A DNA stretch of 64,000 nucleotides from Paenibacillus sp. VTT E-133291 (GCF_002264395.1 NZ_NFVA01000012.1:30706-94705); one strand, 5' to 3'. Positions 1 to 8,668 are shown, counted from the stretch's first letter. Notes: generated from the letters alone by a model not told the origin. Translations and numbers: made by a program.

Positions 1-26
1 TGCGATTTTGATAGCGTGAATCAATT

Positions 27-590
27 TTACGATTCGGTAAGCTTGATAATTTTCTCCTCCAGCTCTTCCGGACTAAGAACGCCCAGAATGATCTCAGAGA
101 TCACTCCATTCTTGTCAATAAGTACGTTGGTAGGAAATACAGCTCCGTTATATTTGCTATACACCTCATCTTTCATATCAAACATCACCGGGAACACAAG
201 ACCGTATTTCTTGATAAAACGTTCTGCATTGGGTTTATAATCTTGACTACTCACATTAATACCGTAAATATCTAGAACATCCTTATACTTAGTAGCCATG
301 GCGTTGAGCTCTGGAGCTTCCAGCTTGCAGGGATCACACCAAGATGCCCAGAAATTAACAATGACTGCTTTCTCTCTTGGCCCATCTACTACATAGGTAG
401 TCCCATCCGTACCTTGGAGTGAAAATGAAGGCGCGAGCAGTCCAGCTTTAGGTCCTACTTTCATCGGCGACTCATCTTGTTGTCCAAAAACTGCTTCAGC
501 CTTCGGCTCACGATTATGCCATACAGCAAAACCTGCAATACACACAACTAAGAGTAATACGGTTATATTTAATTTGTTGCTTGGTTTCAT
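27..590 (-). CDS. TlpA/ResA-like membrane-anchored thiol-disulfide oxidoreductase
   Basis: This is a thioredoxin-fold protein of the TlpA/ResA group, which handles disulfides of exported proteins (ResA itself serves cytochrome c maturation). Residues 9-25 form a single hydrophobic segment, read as a signal anchor that places the domain outside the membrane. The thioredoxin-like domain covers about 48-187, with the redox motif WCDPC at 84-88; ResA usually has CEPC. The ATG is preceded by AAAGGAA. No ccdA or resBC neighbour is visible, so the electron donor and client are unknown. Family assignment is firm; the exact role is inference. Confidence 0.85.
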   Translation of the reverse strand: MKPSNKLNITVLLLVVCIAGFAVWHNREPKAEAVFGQQDESPMKVGPKAGLLAPSFSLQGTDGTTYVVDGPREKAVIVNFWASWCDPCKLEAPELNAMATKYKDVLDIYGINVSSQDYKPNAERFIKKYGLVFPVMFDMKDEVYSKYNGAVFPTNVLIDKNGVISEIILGVLSPEELEEKIIKLTES

Positions 591-704
591 AGCGCTCTGT
601 TCCTTTGCAATTGGAATAGTTTTCTACTATTGTACCCTCATCAGGTTAAATTTCAAACCATCCAATTTTTATGGAAAAATATATGGATTATAATAAAAAA
701 GAGA

Positions 705-723
705 GTTTCGTCAGCGACGAAAC
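705..723. other. Short perfect stem-loop in the leader of the JAMM peptidase gene
   Basis: GTTTCGTC and GACGAAAC form an 8-bp perfect stem with a 3-base loop. A TATAAT lies at 689-694, so the stem would sit at the very 5' end of a plus-strand transcript. Read on the minus strand the stem is followed by a T-run and resembles a terminator. Which of these roles it plays cannot be decided from sequence. Confidence 0.4.
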
Positions 724-749
724 CCTAATGAAGAGAGAGGGGTGAACAA

Positions 750-1226
750 ATGGCAGCATTACAGGGAAATGTCCAGCCTATAAGACTGAAATATTCCGTA
801 CAGCAAGCACTGGGGAAGCACCTGCTGTCCAGTTATCCACATGAAGCATGTGGAGTCCTGCTGGGTGCTGCCGCAGCGGGTGGCATGCTCATCGATACTT
901 ACGTACCTATGCGCAACGTAGCGCCAGACCCGCTGCACACATTTATTCCCCACCCTGAAGAGTGGATTCATGTGCTTTATAATGAGCCGACACTCATCGG
1001 TTTATTTCATTCCCATCCTAATTCAGAACCTATCCCTTCGGTCGCTGATTATATAGGACTAGCAGCACTAGGATCTGAATTTAAGGTCTACCTTATTGGT
1101 TCTCCGAGAACTGAAGATGATTGTTCTCCATTGCTGAATGGATTTTATATTGAGCGGTCGCTAAATGAACAAGGAATACCATTCCCTCAACTATCTCATA
1201 CCCCGCTTCACGTTCTACTTAAATAA
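750..1226 (+). CDS. Mov34/MPN/PAD-1 (JAMM) family metallopeptidase
   Basis: This is a stand-alone bacterial JAMM-domain protein of 158 aa, a zinc peptidase type that in other systems cleaves C-terminal extensions from ubiquitin-like or sulfur-carrier proteins (family knowledge; the substrate here is unknown). All expected metal and catalytic residues are visible: Glu32, the HSHP motif with His87 and His89, Ser97 and Asp100. The start is supported by GAGAGGGG eight bases before the ATG. No ThiS- or MoaD-like carrier gene is adjacent. The 3' end runs 19 bp into the convergent exonuclease gene on the other strand. Confidence 0.85.
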   Translation: MAALQGNVQPIRLKYSVQQALGKHLLSSYPHEACGVLLGAAAAGGMLIDTYVPMRNVAPDPLHTFIPHPEEWIHVLYNEPTLIGLFHSHPNSEPIPSVADYIGLAALGSEFKVYLIGSPRTEDDCSPLLNGFYIERSLNEQGIPFPQLSHTPLHVLLK

Positions 1227-1957
1227 GCATATAAATCACCTAAGGTATCTACTTGGCCCCGTTCCGAAATTTCCCGAAGGTAAGCTACCCACAGCTGGGC
1301 TGTCATTTTGGCATCTTCTAACGCATGGTGACGGCCTTGAATTGGAATTTCATGAACTAATAGCAGTTCATCGAGCGAATAGTTACTTCGCTGTGGCTCG
1401 AGCCAACGTGCAAGCATCATCGTGTCCAGCACCCTGTGTGTAAGCTGAACTTTAGAAGTTTTCCATAGCGCCGCATTAAGGAAAGCTTTATCGTGTGAGC
1501 TTGCATGTGCTACCAGCACATTTTGTCCCACAAAAGACATGAAATTATGAAGACCATCTATTAAGGAGGGGGCAGACCCCGTCATTTCTTCCGTTATTCC
1601 TGTTAATCTTGTAATATCATCCGGAATTGCTGTCTGACAATTCACCAAGGTATAAAAGCATTCCTCTTCCTTAATTTCCTCTCCAACCACCTTAATTGCA
1701 CCAAACGACATGATTTCATCCCCATGCTGATAGGAGAATCCAGTTGTCTCTAAATCAAAGATAACCGTCTCCAGTTCACACAGCGGAGTACGTAGCACCT
1801 CAGGACGACGCTTCTCTCGCATAAGTGAGCGGATATAGGCCATTTGCTGCGCAGTTTGATGAGCCGTTTCTCCACCTTTCATTGAAGCAAATGCCGAAGG
1901 CATTCCGCCTTGTCTCAGATTATTCCAAAAGCCTCCGTTCTTGTTCGGCTCCCTCAT
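1208..1957 (-). CDS. DnaQ-like 3'-5' exonuclease (DEDD superfamily)
   Basis: This is an exonuclease of the DNA polymerase III epsilon/DnaQ type. The ExoI motif DLETTGF is near residue 70 and the ExoIII region HHALEDA carries the H and D of a DEDDh enzyme. About 45 residues without recognisable domain precede the catalytic core. The chosen ATG has AAAGGTGG five bases upstream and overlaps the stop of the DUF294 gene as ATGA, which suggests translational coupling; a GTG nine bases further upstream is possible. It is the third gene of the amt - DUF294 - exonuclease set. Whether it edits DNA, trims RNA or degrades signalling nucleotides cannot be told. Confidence 0.85.
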   Translation of the reverse strand: MREPNKNGGFWNNLRQGGMPSAFASMKGGETAHQTAQQMAYIRSLMREKRRPEVLRTPLCELETVIFDLETTGFSYQHGDEIMSFGAIKVVGEEIKEEECFYTLVNCQTAIPDDITRLTGITEEMTGSAPSLIDGLHNFMSFVGQNVLVAHASSHDKAFLNAALWKTSKVQLTHRVLDTMMLARWLEPQRSNYSLDELLLVHEIPIQGRHHALEDAKMTAQLWVAYLREISERGQVDTLGDLYAYLSRT

Positions 1958-3036
1958 GTTCGCCACCTTTCCGCTGAACGGAGCTGACGCTGCAACATCC
2001 GATGAAGGCGTCTAACCAGCAGCAGACTTTCACGCAGCTCAGACAACAGCTGCTTATTCTTCAGTTCACTCTCCGTAACATAATCACTACTGACTAACAA
2101 TCCATCCTGCACACTAATAGGCGTGTTCACTCGCATCCGTATAGCCAACAAGAAAGCTTGCCGAATAGCATTCAAATGTTGATACTCATTTAGCCGGTCA
2201 AGCGCTTCAATTCGCGCTAAGGTCGAGCTAGCTTTAATGCCATGTAATAACGACAAGCGTCTGACAATGTTCACTAGCGGGATATAGACTCCATACTTAA
2301 TGTCGAATCCACCTGCATAATCCCCAAAGCGCTCTGTCAACACCTTCCCCAAAAGATTTAAAGTCGCTTTATGGCGGACTGTATTGCGAAGAACAGCCAC
2401 AGACAACTCCTCATTGTCAATAAAACCCTCATAGAAAGCCGCTTGCCACAATGCTGATAACTCCCTATTTCCCGCAACATGGCGCATATCTGAAGAAATG
2501 ATAAGATACCGAATAGGCTCCCATTCCAACTGGTTTCTCCATTCCTTCAGCTGCTCCTTCCATTCCGTTAACGTCCTCCTCCACATCCCTTGGGAGCACA
2601 TTACCTTTCCTGCACATTTCTCATATCCTACTTCTTCAAGCAGATCGGATAACATCATTCCAAAAGATTCAAAGTATCTATTCTTCACCCCATCCGGTTC
2701 ACCTTCAACGATCAAACCATTATCCTGATCGCTCCACAGAGTGGCTTCTTGCCTTCCACAACTACCAAACACAATAAAGGAGTAAGCACAGGGAGGCGGG
2801 CCATAGCCCGCCTCTTTCATCTGCGCCTCACATATTAGTACTGCAGTCTTTGCAATAAGATCATGCATTGTATTCACACGAAACATCCATTCCTCAATAG
2901 GAATTACATTCAACTGTTCCAGAAGAATACTTTGGCAGGCAATTCGCCTCTCTCTAAGTTCCTGTGGCGAACCGGCTAAAACGATGGTCCTAAAGCTTTC
3001 TTCATTATACCCATCTGTTAACTCCATCGAAGCCAC
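1954..3036 (-). CDS. DUF294 nucleotidyltransferase (GlnD-like NT domain, putative)
   Basis: This protein has a DUF294-type nucleotidyltransferase domain followed by the DUF294_C region. The motif FGSCGRQEATLWSDQDNG contains the G-S-x(n)-R and SDxD residues of the Pol-beta-like fold, the fold also used by the uridylyltransferase domain of GlnD. I chose the GTG at 3036 because AGGGAGG lies eight bases upstream; a TTG at 3102 would lengthen it by 22 residues and overlap amt, but lacks a ribosome site. It sits 31 bases after amt and overlaps the exonuclease gene by ATGA. A role in signalling nitrogen status is suggested by context only; its substrate is unknown. Confidence 0.8.
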   Translation of the reverse strand: MASMELTDGYNEESFRTIVLAGSPQELRERRIACQSILLEQLNVIPIEEWMFRVNTMHDLIAKTAVLICEAQMKEAGYGPPPCAYSFIVFGSCGRQEATLWSDQDNGLIVEGEPDGVKNRYFESFGMMLSDLLEEVGYEKCAGKVMCSQGMWRRTLTEWKEQLKEWRNQLEWEPIRYLIISSDMRHVAGNRELSALWQAAFYEGFIDNEELSVAVLRNTVRHKATLNLLGKVLTERFGDYAGGFDIKYGVYIPLVNIVRRLSLLHGIKASSTLARIEALDRLNEYQHLNAIRQAFLLAIRMRVNTPISVQDGLLVSSDYVTESELKNKQLLSELRESLLLVRRLHRMLQRQLRSAERWRT

Positions 3037-3067
3037 ACGGTCCGCCTCCCTATTCTCAGGATTAATA

Positions 3068-4462
3068 TTATTGTTTAAGGGTTTTGGATTCCGATTCTGC
3101 AATTAATTTCATTTGTTCAGGGTATCCATAAGTACCATGCTCACTGATATCCAGACCCATCAATTCTTCTTCTTCCGTAACACGAAGTCCTGTTGTTACC
3201 TTCATTACATATAGAATAATGAAAGAAAGCACGGCTACGAAAGCAAATGTTCCTACTACCCCAAGCACTTGAACACCCAATTGGTGGAAACCTCCACCGT
3301 AGAACAATCCGGCTTCCCCTACCAAAGCGCCTTTAGTGATAAGATCCGGTGCAGCGAACAGACCCGTGGAAACCGCGCCCCACATCCCCGCAATACCATG
3401 TACTGAGAAAGCATAGATTGGATCATCAAGTCCAGCACGTTCCAGCCATTGGGAAGTCATGAATGTGAACGCACCCGCTACTAAACCAATAATGATTGCT
3501 GCCCATGGTTCAACGTAAGCACATGCACCAGTGATCGCAACTAATGCAGCTAAAACACCATTCAGCATTGCTGGAATATCAGATTTACCAAAATACAACC
3601 AAGAAGCAATTAATGCCGCCAAGCCGCCTGCTGCTGCTGCGATATTCGTAGTTAATGCTACGTGACCAAAGAAACCTCCCATTGGGGACAAAGCACTACC
3701 TGGATTGAATCCGAACCAACCAAACCAGAGGATAATCACACCGAGTACAGTAAATACTTGATTATGACCTGGAATAATAACAGGTTTACCTTCTTTATTA
3801 AACTTACCAAGTCGTGGCTTAAGCAATATGGTTGCCACTACCGCTGCAGTGGCACCTGTAAGATGGACAACCGTGGAACCTGCATAATCTTGCATTCCCA
3901 GCTCAGCCAACCAGCCGCCGCCCCATACCCAGTGTGCTACGACAGGATAAATTACGATTGAGAATAGAATTCCGAATATAATGTACACACTTATCTTTGC
4001 ACGTTCTGCCATGCCTCCAGATACGATAGCTAAGGAAACTGCTGCAAATGCCATTTGGAACAAGAATTTAACATTTAAAGTAACATCAGAAAATGCAAGT
4101 GATTCAAATGAAGATGCTGTTGAATCTCCGCCATACAAGAAGCCTGTAGTACCGAAGAAGCCGTTACCGTTACCGAAGCCAAGTCCAAAGCCAATGGCCC
4201 AGAAACATACACTCGCAATGGCTAGTGTCAGTACTGTCTTACCGGCTACGTGACCTGCATTCTTCATTCGAACTGATCCTGCTTCAAGCATTGCGAACCC
4301 TGCTTGCATAAAGAAAACTAAGATGAATGCCAGGAAGGTAAACGCGGTATCCAATCCGACCTGCAAATCTGCATTTGTTGGACCTTCCGCCGCAAAAGCA
4401 CTCACCGGATACACCATCAGTGTAATCATGGCCAGTAACATCATCAACCATTTCTTTTTCAT
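3068..4462 (-). CDS. amt: Ammonium transporter (Amt family)
   Basis: This is an integral membrane channel for ammonium, with about 11-12 hydrophobic segments after a cleavable-looking N-terminal segment ending near AFA. The paired pore histidines are visible in STVVHLTGA and in FSVHGIAGMWG. The ATG at 4462 is preferred because GGGGAGTGGGG lies just upstream; a TTG at 4498 lacks a ribosome site. A good promoter and a GlnR/TnrA-type box lie upstream. Unlike most amtB loci, no glnK/PII gene is adjacent; instead a DUF294 nucleotidyltransferase and an exonuclease follow. Confidence 0.93.
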   Translation of the reverse strand: MKKKWLMMLLAMITLMVYPVSAFAAEGPTNADLQVGLDTAFTFLAFILVFFMQAGFAMLEAGSVRMKNAGHVAGKTVLTLAIASVCFWAIGFGLGFGNGNGFFGTTGFLYGGDSTASSFESLAFSDVTLNVKFLFQMAFAAVSLAIVSGGMAERAKISVYIIFGILFSIVIYPVVAHWVWGGGWLAELGMQDYAGSTVVHLTGATAAVVATILLKPRLGKFNKEGKPVIIPGHNQVFTVLGVIILWFGWFGFNPGSALSPMGGFFGHVALTTNIAAAAGGLAALIASWLYFGKSDIPAMLNGVLAALVAITGACAYVEPWAAIIIGLVAGAFTFMTSQWLERAGLDDPIYAFSVHGIAGMWGAVSTGLFAAPDLITKGALVGEAGLFYGGGFHQLGVQVLGVVGTFAFVAVLSFIILYVMKVTTGLRVTEEEELMGLDISEHGTYGYPEQMKLIAESESKTLKQ

Positions 4463-4480
4463 TTTTACCCCACTCCCCAA

Positions 4481-4497
4481 TGTTATATTTTCTAACA
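4481..4497. promoter_or_regulatory. GlnR/TnrA-type operator upstream of amt
   Basis: TGTTA-N7-TAACA matches the GlnR/TnrA consensus TGTNA-N7-TNACA at every defined position. The box lies downstream of the predicted -10 and 18 bases ahead of the amt start codon. That position fits repression by GlnR (a block to transcription) better than activation. The motif match is directly visible; the identity of the regulator is inference. Confidence 0.8.
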
Positions 4498-4518
4498 AAG
4501 CGTGAAACTCTTAATGTC

Positions 4519-4548
4519 ATTATAATCAGAAGTCAGGTAAATTGACAA
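4519..4548 (-). promoter_or_regulatory. SigA-type promoter of the amt operon
   Basis: On the minus strand TTGTCA (4548-4543) and TATAAT (4524-4519) are separated by 18 bases. The expected transcription start is near 4512, about 50 bases before the amt ATG, which places the GlnR-type box at roughly +15 to +31. Confidence 0.7.
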
Positions 4549-4559
4549 GACTATTTTTG

Positions 4560-5008
4560 GGAATGTTTTTATTTTATTTTCATCAAACCCGCAAATTTCC
4601 CACAGTACGCTTGGATTATATCAGAATATTAGGACCATACAACCATGAAATTCATTGAAATAACTACGTGAACACCCGCTCTAATATTACTTTTTATCGA
4701 ATTCTTCTTATTGATTATTCTATAAACATAACATTAAATGTAATGTTTATAGTCGAGCTATTTTAATGAGCATAATCGGTTCAAATTTGATATCATATGG
4801 AGTTTGAGTGTATTGTATATAAACAACGCATTTTCATTTCATGAATTAACCTCTTATTAATGCATATACTTTATGAAAGTATGACGTTTGACTGTATGGT
4901 TTCCAGTTTGTTATCATTACAGATAGCATAATAGAAACCACCAATATAGGAGCGACTCCCCTCAGTGGGCAGTCGAATTCGATTAGTGAGGCGAGGTAGC
5001 ATGGGGAT
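4560..5008. other. AT-rich intergenic region between amt and the MerR gene
   Basis: No coding potential is seen on either strand. The stretch contains a 33-bp quasi-palindrome (listed separately) and, at 4953-4975, a hairpin of eight pairs with one C-C mismatch in the presumed leader of the MerR gene. A weak promoter, TTGACT at 4888-4893 with TTATCA 17 bases later, may drive merR. Confidence 0.5.
4720..4752. repeat. 33-bp quasi-palindrome, possible operator
   Basis: The arms CTATAAACAT and ATGTTTATAG are exact reverse complements, and the inner bases pair as well except two symmetric positions (14 of 16 pairs). No T-run follows, so a terminator is unlikely. It lies about 255 bp before the MerR gene and about 220 bp before the amt promoter. 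The protein that might bind it is unknown. Confidence 0.5.
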
Positions 5009-5443
5009 ATGATTCTATATCGAATCGGAGAATTAGCTAAGGCTGCTCATATCAGTGAGCGTACTATTGATTATTACACGAAGCTGGGATTAATCTCCCC
5101 AGAGTCAAGAAGCACCAAGAATTACCGACTTTACAGTCATGAAACCTTGGTCGACTTAGAACGTATTAATCAATTAAAGCATGACAAGTATTCATTGGAA
5201 GAAATCAAATCCATGATGAGCAAATGGAGCGAGGCTACTCCTGAAACTGACGTATCTGATAAATTAGTCGAGCTTGAGCAGCATATGCAGCGACTAGAAC
5301 GTGAAGTAAAGGCACTTGAACCAATTATAAGCGGTCTGAAGCCGGGACAGGCCAGACGCGCGCTCTCTAACCTACTCCCACAAGGAGTGGCCTGCATGGA
5401 GGCGATTCGGCTTCTATTGCTTACGCAAGGACCGCCAATGTAA
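5009..5443 (+). CDS. MerR family transcriptional regulator
   Basis: This 144-aa protein begins with a MerR winged-helix domain (RIGELAKAAHISERTIDYYT, then NYRLYS and a LeeI segment), followed from about residue 80 by a heptad-rich helix that would form the dimer coiled coil. No cysteine cluster for metal sensing is present, and there is no large effector domain. The gene lies 35 bases before the YugP-like peptidase gene and is probably co-transcribed with it. The start is not strongly marked: GGGGAT directly precedes the ATG and GAGGCGAGG lies further up. Confidence 0.85.
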   Translation: MILYRIGELAKAAHISERTIDYYTKLGLISPESRSTKNYRLYSHETLVDLERINQLKHDKYSLEEIKSMMSKWSEATPETDVSDKLVELEQHMQRLEREVKALEPIISGLKPGQARRALSNLLPQGVACMEAIRLLLLTQGPPM

Positions 5444-5478
5444 ATACCATATTTACAATACAGTGGAGGAATGCAGCT

Positions 5479-6150
5479 ATGGGAATGTATCTATTAGTAA
5501 TTATCGCTTTTATTTTTTCATTATGGGCCCAGTTCAGAGTTAAAGGGACATTCAGCAAATGGTCCAAGGTGGCCAACTTAAACGGTCTGACAGGATATGA
5601 AGCAGCTAGACGTATGCTCGACGCAAATGGACTTCACGATGTTCCGATTGAGCCTGTAAGAGGTACACTTTCTGACCACTATGATCCGATTCACAGAGTT
5701 GTACGCTTATCAGAACCCGTATATTATGAGAGTTCTATCGCAGCAGTCTCAGTCGCTTGTCACGAAGTGGGTCACGCCATTCAGCATAAAGTAAGTTATC
5801 CTATGTTAACACTACGTCACCGGATGTTCCCAGTAGTTAATTTCGCATCAGGTATAGCACCATTCATGCTTATGGCAGGATTTATATTCGGTTACTTTAA
5901 TCTTGTAGGCCTTGGAATCATTTTCTTCTCGGCCGCTGTTGCCTTCCAGCTTGTGACACTACCTGTTGAATTCAATGCCAGCAACCGGGCACGTCAAGTC
6001 ATGGTAGAGCAAGGCTACATTCGTAACGAAGAGGAACGCGGAGTAGCCAAAGTCCTAAACGCAGCTGCATTAACGTACGTTGCCGCCGCGCTAGTTTCCT
6101 TACTCGAGCTGCTTCGTTTGATTACCGTCTTTTTAGGTAACCGCGACTAA
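5479..6150 (+). CDS. YugP-like membrane zinc metallopeptidase
   Basis: This is a 223-aa membrane protein of the neutral zinc peptidase_2 (YugP) family. It has an N-terminal hydrophobic helix, a soluble segment carrying the zincin motif HEVGHAIQH near residue 96, two further hydrophobic segments around 118-160, and a C-terminal hydrophobic segment. The length matches the Bacillus homologue. A GGAGG site precedes the ATG. The biological substrate is unknown for the family. A strong hairpin at 6175-6201 ends the unit. Confidence 0.88.
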   Translation: MGMYLLVIIAFIFSLWAQFRVKGTFSKWSKVANLNGLTGYEAARRMLDANGLHDVPIEPVRGTLSDHYDPIHRVVRLSEPVYYESSIAAVSVACHEVGHAIQHKVSYPMLTLRHRMFPVVNFASGIAPFMLMAGFIFGYFNLVGLGIIFFSAAVAFQLVTLPVEFNASNRARQVMVEQGYIRNEEERGVAKVLNAAALTYVAAALVSLLELLRLITVFLGNRD

Positions 6151-6171
6151 TACAAAATACAGCGCAAAAAG

Positions 6172-6210
6172 AAACCCCGGTAGGCTAAGAGCCAACCGGG
6201 GTATTATTTT
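6172..6210. terminator. Bidirectional rho-independent terminator
   Basis: CCCCGGT and ACCGGGG form a GC-rich stem, with an A-rich flank on the left and TATTATTTTG on the right. It can serve the YugP-like gene on the plus strand and overlaps the 3' end of the convergent LysR gene. Confidence 0.8.
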
Positions 6211-7099
6211 GTTTTGCTTTAAAGTAGGATATCAAAAAAGTCCGAAACGAACGTGCAACCAGCGGTAACTTACTATCTGTTCGGTAAATCAAACCAACCG
6301 TCCTCGTCACAGCAGGCTCCACAACCCTTACTTGAGCCGGTTGGAGAGGGTTCGTCTGATAGAACGCCATCTCCGGAAGAAGGCTTACACCCATTCCTGC
6401 CGCCACTAAACCACGAATGGTATCAGTCTCCCCACCTTCAAATGCAATCTGCGGCTGAAAACCCGCTTGCAAGCACGCTTGCCAAACGATCGGTCTCAAA
6501 GAATAACCTTGACTGAATAGCACAAACTTTTCATTTTGAAGCTGTTCCAGTCGGATCTCAGATTCTCCTGCCAGCTGATGATTCTGAGGAAGTATTGCAA
6601 ATAACTCTTCAGTCATAACAATATCTCCAGAGACATGCTCATCATTTTCCGGAAAAGGCGAAATAAATGTTAAATCCACCTCTCCAGATAATACGTCCTT
6701 TATCAACGAAGGGTAAGAGCCCTGTTTAAAGCGAAACTTGACATGGGGATAGTGCTGGCGGAATTCTGCAACGATAGTCGGGATAAGATGCGTTCCAAGA
6801 CTGTGAGGAAACCCTATACGAATCTCTCCACGTTCCGGATCTAGAAATTCATGCACTTCATTTACCGAATGTTCCAATTCCTTAAGAATACTATCCACCC
6901 GCTTGCAAAAGAGCTGTCCAACCGGCGTAAGCTGCAAATTACGCCCTTTTTGCATGAACAAGTCAACCCCTAGCTCTTGCTCCAATTGATGAATCTGACG
7001 GCTTACCGCAGACTGCGCTACATGAAGTTCCTCCGCCGCTCTTGTTACATGTTCTTTTTGGGCTACCTTTAGAAAATATTGCAGCTGTCTTAGCTCCAC
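6185..7099 (-). CDS. LysR family transcriptional regulator (GltC-like)
   Basis: This is a full-length LysR regulator of 304 aa. The N-terminal helix-turn-helix lies in residues 1-60 and includes HVAQSAVSRQIHQLEQELG. The effector domain follows, with RGEIRIGFPHSLGTHLIPT and GMGVSLLPE. As recalled, the sequence is close to Bacillus GltC, the glutamate synthase activator, but no gltAB is nearby, so the target is open. The start is a GTG placed four bases after the rhomboid stop codon, so the two are probably coupled. Confidence 0.87.
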   Translation of the reverse strand: MELRQLQYFLKVAQKEHVTRAAEELHVAQSAVSRQIHQLEQELGVDLFMQKGRNLQLTPVGQLFCKRVDSILKELEHSVNEVHEFLDPERGEIRIGFPHSLGTHLIPTIVAEFRQHYPHVKFRFKQGSYPSLIKDVLSGEVDLTFISPFPENDEHVSGDIVMTEELFAILPQNHQLAGESEIRLEQLQNEKFVLFSQGYSLRPIVWQACLQAGFQPQIAFEGGETDTIRGLVAAGMGVSLLPEMAFYQTNPLQPAQVRVVEPAVTRTVGLIYRTDSKLPLVARSFRTFLISYFKAKQNNTPVGS

Positions 7100-7103
7100 T
7101 CCA

Positions 7104-7739
7104 TCATCGCCCCTGTCTTAGGCTTTTATTGAATATACGAATAATAAGTCCATATAGGAAAAAGCCAGAAACCAAGCCTCCGATATGTGCAACCCAATTC
7201 ACTTTTGGTGTTGCAAACGACATAATGATCCCAATTACAAGCAAACCGTATAACGTCTTTCGAGAGCCTTCGTCCATCATCGCCCGTTGAATAACAGCAA
7301 TGTATAAAAATGCGCCATAGACGGCGTAGATTGCTCCAGAAGCACCTACCGAGACCGTACCTACCTCTAATACTGAGCGACTGCTGATTGCAACCGTTAG
7401 AATATTCGCAATAACTCCACCTACCACATAAAGAATTGCATATCGCCACCAGCCAAGCAAGCGCTCCAGAGGCGGTGCAAATACCAGTAGAGCGAAGCTA
7501 TTAAAGAATAGATGGGAAAACCCATTATGTAAAAAAATTGCCGCCACATAACGCCACAGTTCCTCTTTATACGGGCTAACATCAACTATTGCACCAAAAT
7601 CAACAAGTGTTTGTATATTGGTGGATCCACCATTGAACGCCATGAGCATAAACATAATCACGTTAGCTACAATGAGAAGACATGTTACCGGGTAATACCG
7701 GAGATAACTTTTCCAATTTTCATACCGAATAAATATCAT
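7104..7739 (-). CDS. Rhomboid family intramembrane serine protease
   Basis: This 211-aa polytopic protein has six predicted membrane segments and the rhomboid catalytic pair: Ser in GASGAIYAVYG and His in WVAHIGGLVSG. The L1 loop region with the conserved W-R-Y (ELWRYVAAIF) and the FNSFALLVFAPPLE helix also fit. The ATG at 7739 has AAGGGATGGG upstream; longer in-frame starts have none. Rhomboids cleave membrane helices; the substrate is unknown. It is divergent from tpx and is followed at once by the LysR gene. Confidence 0.9.
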   Translation of the reverse strand: MIFIRYENWKSYLRYYPVTCLLIVANVIMFMLMAFNGGSTNIQTLVDFGAIVDVSPYKEELWRYVAAIFLHNGFSHLFFNSFALLVFAPPLERLLGWWRYAILYVVGGVIANILTVAISSRSVLEVGTVSVGASGAIYAVYGAFLYIAVIQRAMMDEGSRKTLYGLLVIGIIMSFATPKVNWVAHIGGLVSGFFLYGLIIRIFNKSLRQGR

Positions 7740-7855
7740 TACACCCATCCCTTTACATTTATATCTTGCCCTGTTGGACATCTCCCTGTAAATAAGATTA
7801 TAATTTATTGTGGCAGTAAGAGCCAATATTACAATTCGAGGAGGAAAACAAGGAT

Positions 7856-8374
7856 ATGACGCAAGAAAGAACAGGCGTAGCTACTTTCAAAAGCAGCCCC
7901 ATCACTCTCGTAGGACCCAAGCTTACAGCTGGTGATCCCGCTCCTGATTTTGTTCTCAGTAAGAATCTACTGGAAGAAGTTTCTCTTAGTGATTATGCCG
8001 GTAAAATCAAGCTGATCAGTGTTGTACCTTCTCTAGATACCGGTGTATGTGATGCACAGACCCGCCGGTTCAATAGCGAAGCTGCAGAGCTAGGTGACAA
8101 TGTAGTTATTCTCACGGTAAGTATGGACCTACCATTTGCTCAAGCCCGCTGGTGTGGCGCTGCAGGGATCGATCGTGTAATCACACTATCCGACCACAAA
8201 GCAGCCTCATTCGGACAAGCTTATGGCGTACTAATCAAAGAATTCCGGTTAGATATGCGTTCAATTTTTGTACTAGACAAGAACAACACACTCACCTATG
8301 TTGAATATTTGAGTGAAATGACTGAGCACCCTAATTACGAAGACGCTATAGCTGCTGTGAAGAGTTTGCTCTAA
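7856..8374 (+). CDS. tpx: Thiol peroxidase (Tpx, atypical 2-Cys peroxiredoxin)
   Basis: This enzyme reduces hydroperoxides using thioredoxin. The peroxidatic cysteine is Cys65 in [15 protein letters not shown] and the resolving cysteine is Cys100 in ARWCGAAG, the standard Tpx arrangement. The length of 172 aa is normal. GAGGAGG precedes the ATG by 12 bases. The promoter is probably TGGACA (7775-7780), an 18-base spacer and TATAAT (7799-7804), reading away from the rhomboid gene. I looked for a PerR box over the -10 and found only a left half. Confidence 0.95.
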   Translation: MTQERTGVATFKSSPITLVGPKLTAGDPAPDFVLSKNLLEEVSLSDYAGKIKLISVVPSLDTGVCDAQTRRFNSEAAELGDNVVILTVSMDLPFAQARWCGAAGIDRVITLSDHKAASFGQAYGVLIKEFRLDMRSIFVLDKNNTLTYVEYLSEMTEHPNYEDAIAAVKSLL

Positions 8375-8430
8375 TTCTCTAGAACAGTAAGTCAGCGGCC
8401 ATTTTCGACAATACTTACTTATCACTGCAA

Positions 8431-8528
8431 GCATAATTCCTTTGTCGTCCTTATAAGGACGACAAGCGTTTATGCGAGAAATATAAGACCTAAAGTATAG
8501 GTGTAGAACTTTGCTTTCTTATATTTTG
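8431..8528 (+). repeat. Dispersed palindromic repeat, copy A
   Basis: This is a member of a four-copy family. The first part is a palindrome (GCAT... GTCCTTATAAGGAC ...ATGC). It is followed by GCGAGAAATATAAGA and, about 25 bases later, TCTTATATTT, the reverse complement of AAATATAAGA, so two hairpins lie in tandem. This copy sits between tpx and its terminator. It resembles copy B along its whole length. Confidence 0.75.
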
Positions 8529-8529
8529 A

Positions 8530-8568
8530 AAAAAGCGGAAGAAGGTCCATCCTTCTCCCGCTTTTTTT
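8530..8568 (+). terminator. Rho-independent terminator after tpx
   Basis: AAAAGCGG...GAAGG and CCTTCTCCCGCTTTTTTT form a stem followed by a T-run. It is placed about 155 bases after the tpx stop because repeat copy A lies in between. Confidence 0.8.
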
Positions 8569-8668
8569 GTAATAGAAAGATTTATCGATAACGTCCAGAG
8601 CAGCCACATTTGCGTAAACGCATTCATACAATCCCTAAGTAAGAAGGTTTAGTAAGAATCTCTGAAAA

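Noticed and set aside
1200..1230. The 19-bp overlap of the JAMM and exonuclease genes as evidence of antisense regulation
   Set aside because: Short convergent overlaps are common in compact genomes, and nothing else suggests regulation.
4284..4520. Alternative-frame genes inside amt
   Set aside because: They are shadows of the amt gene on both strands, without ribosome sites or recognisable composition.
4720..4752. Second GlnR/TnrA box for amt in the palindrome
   Set aside because: The half-sites point the wrong way (TNACA-N-TGTNA) compared with TGTNA-N7-TNACA.
7797..7815. Possible PerR box at the tpx promoter
   Set aside because: Only the left half TTATAAT matches; the right half diverges at most positions.
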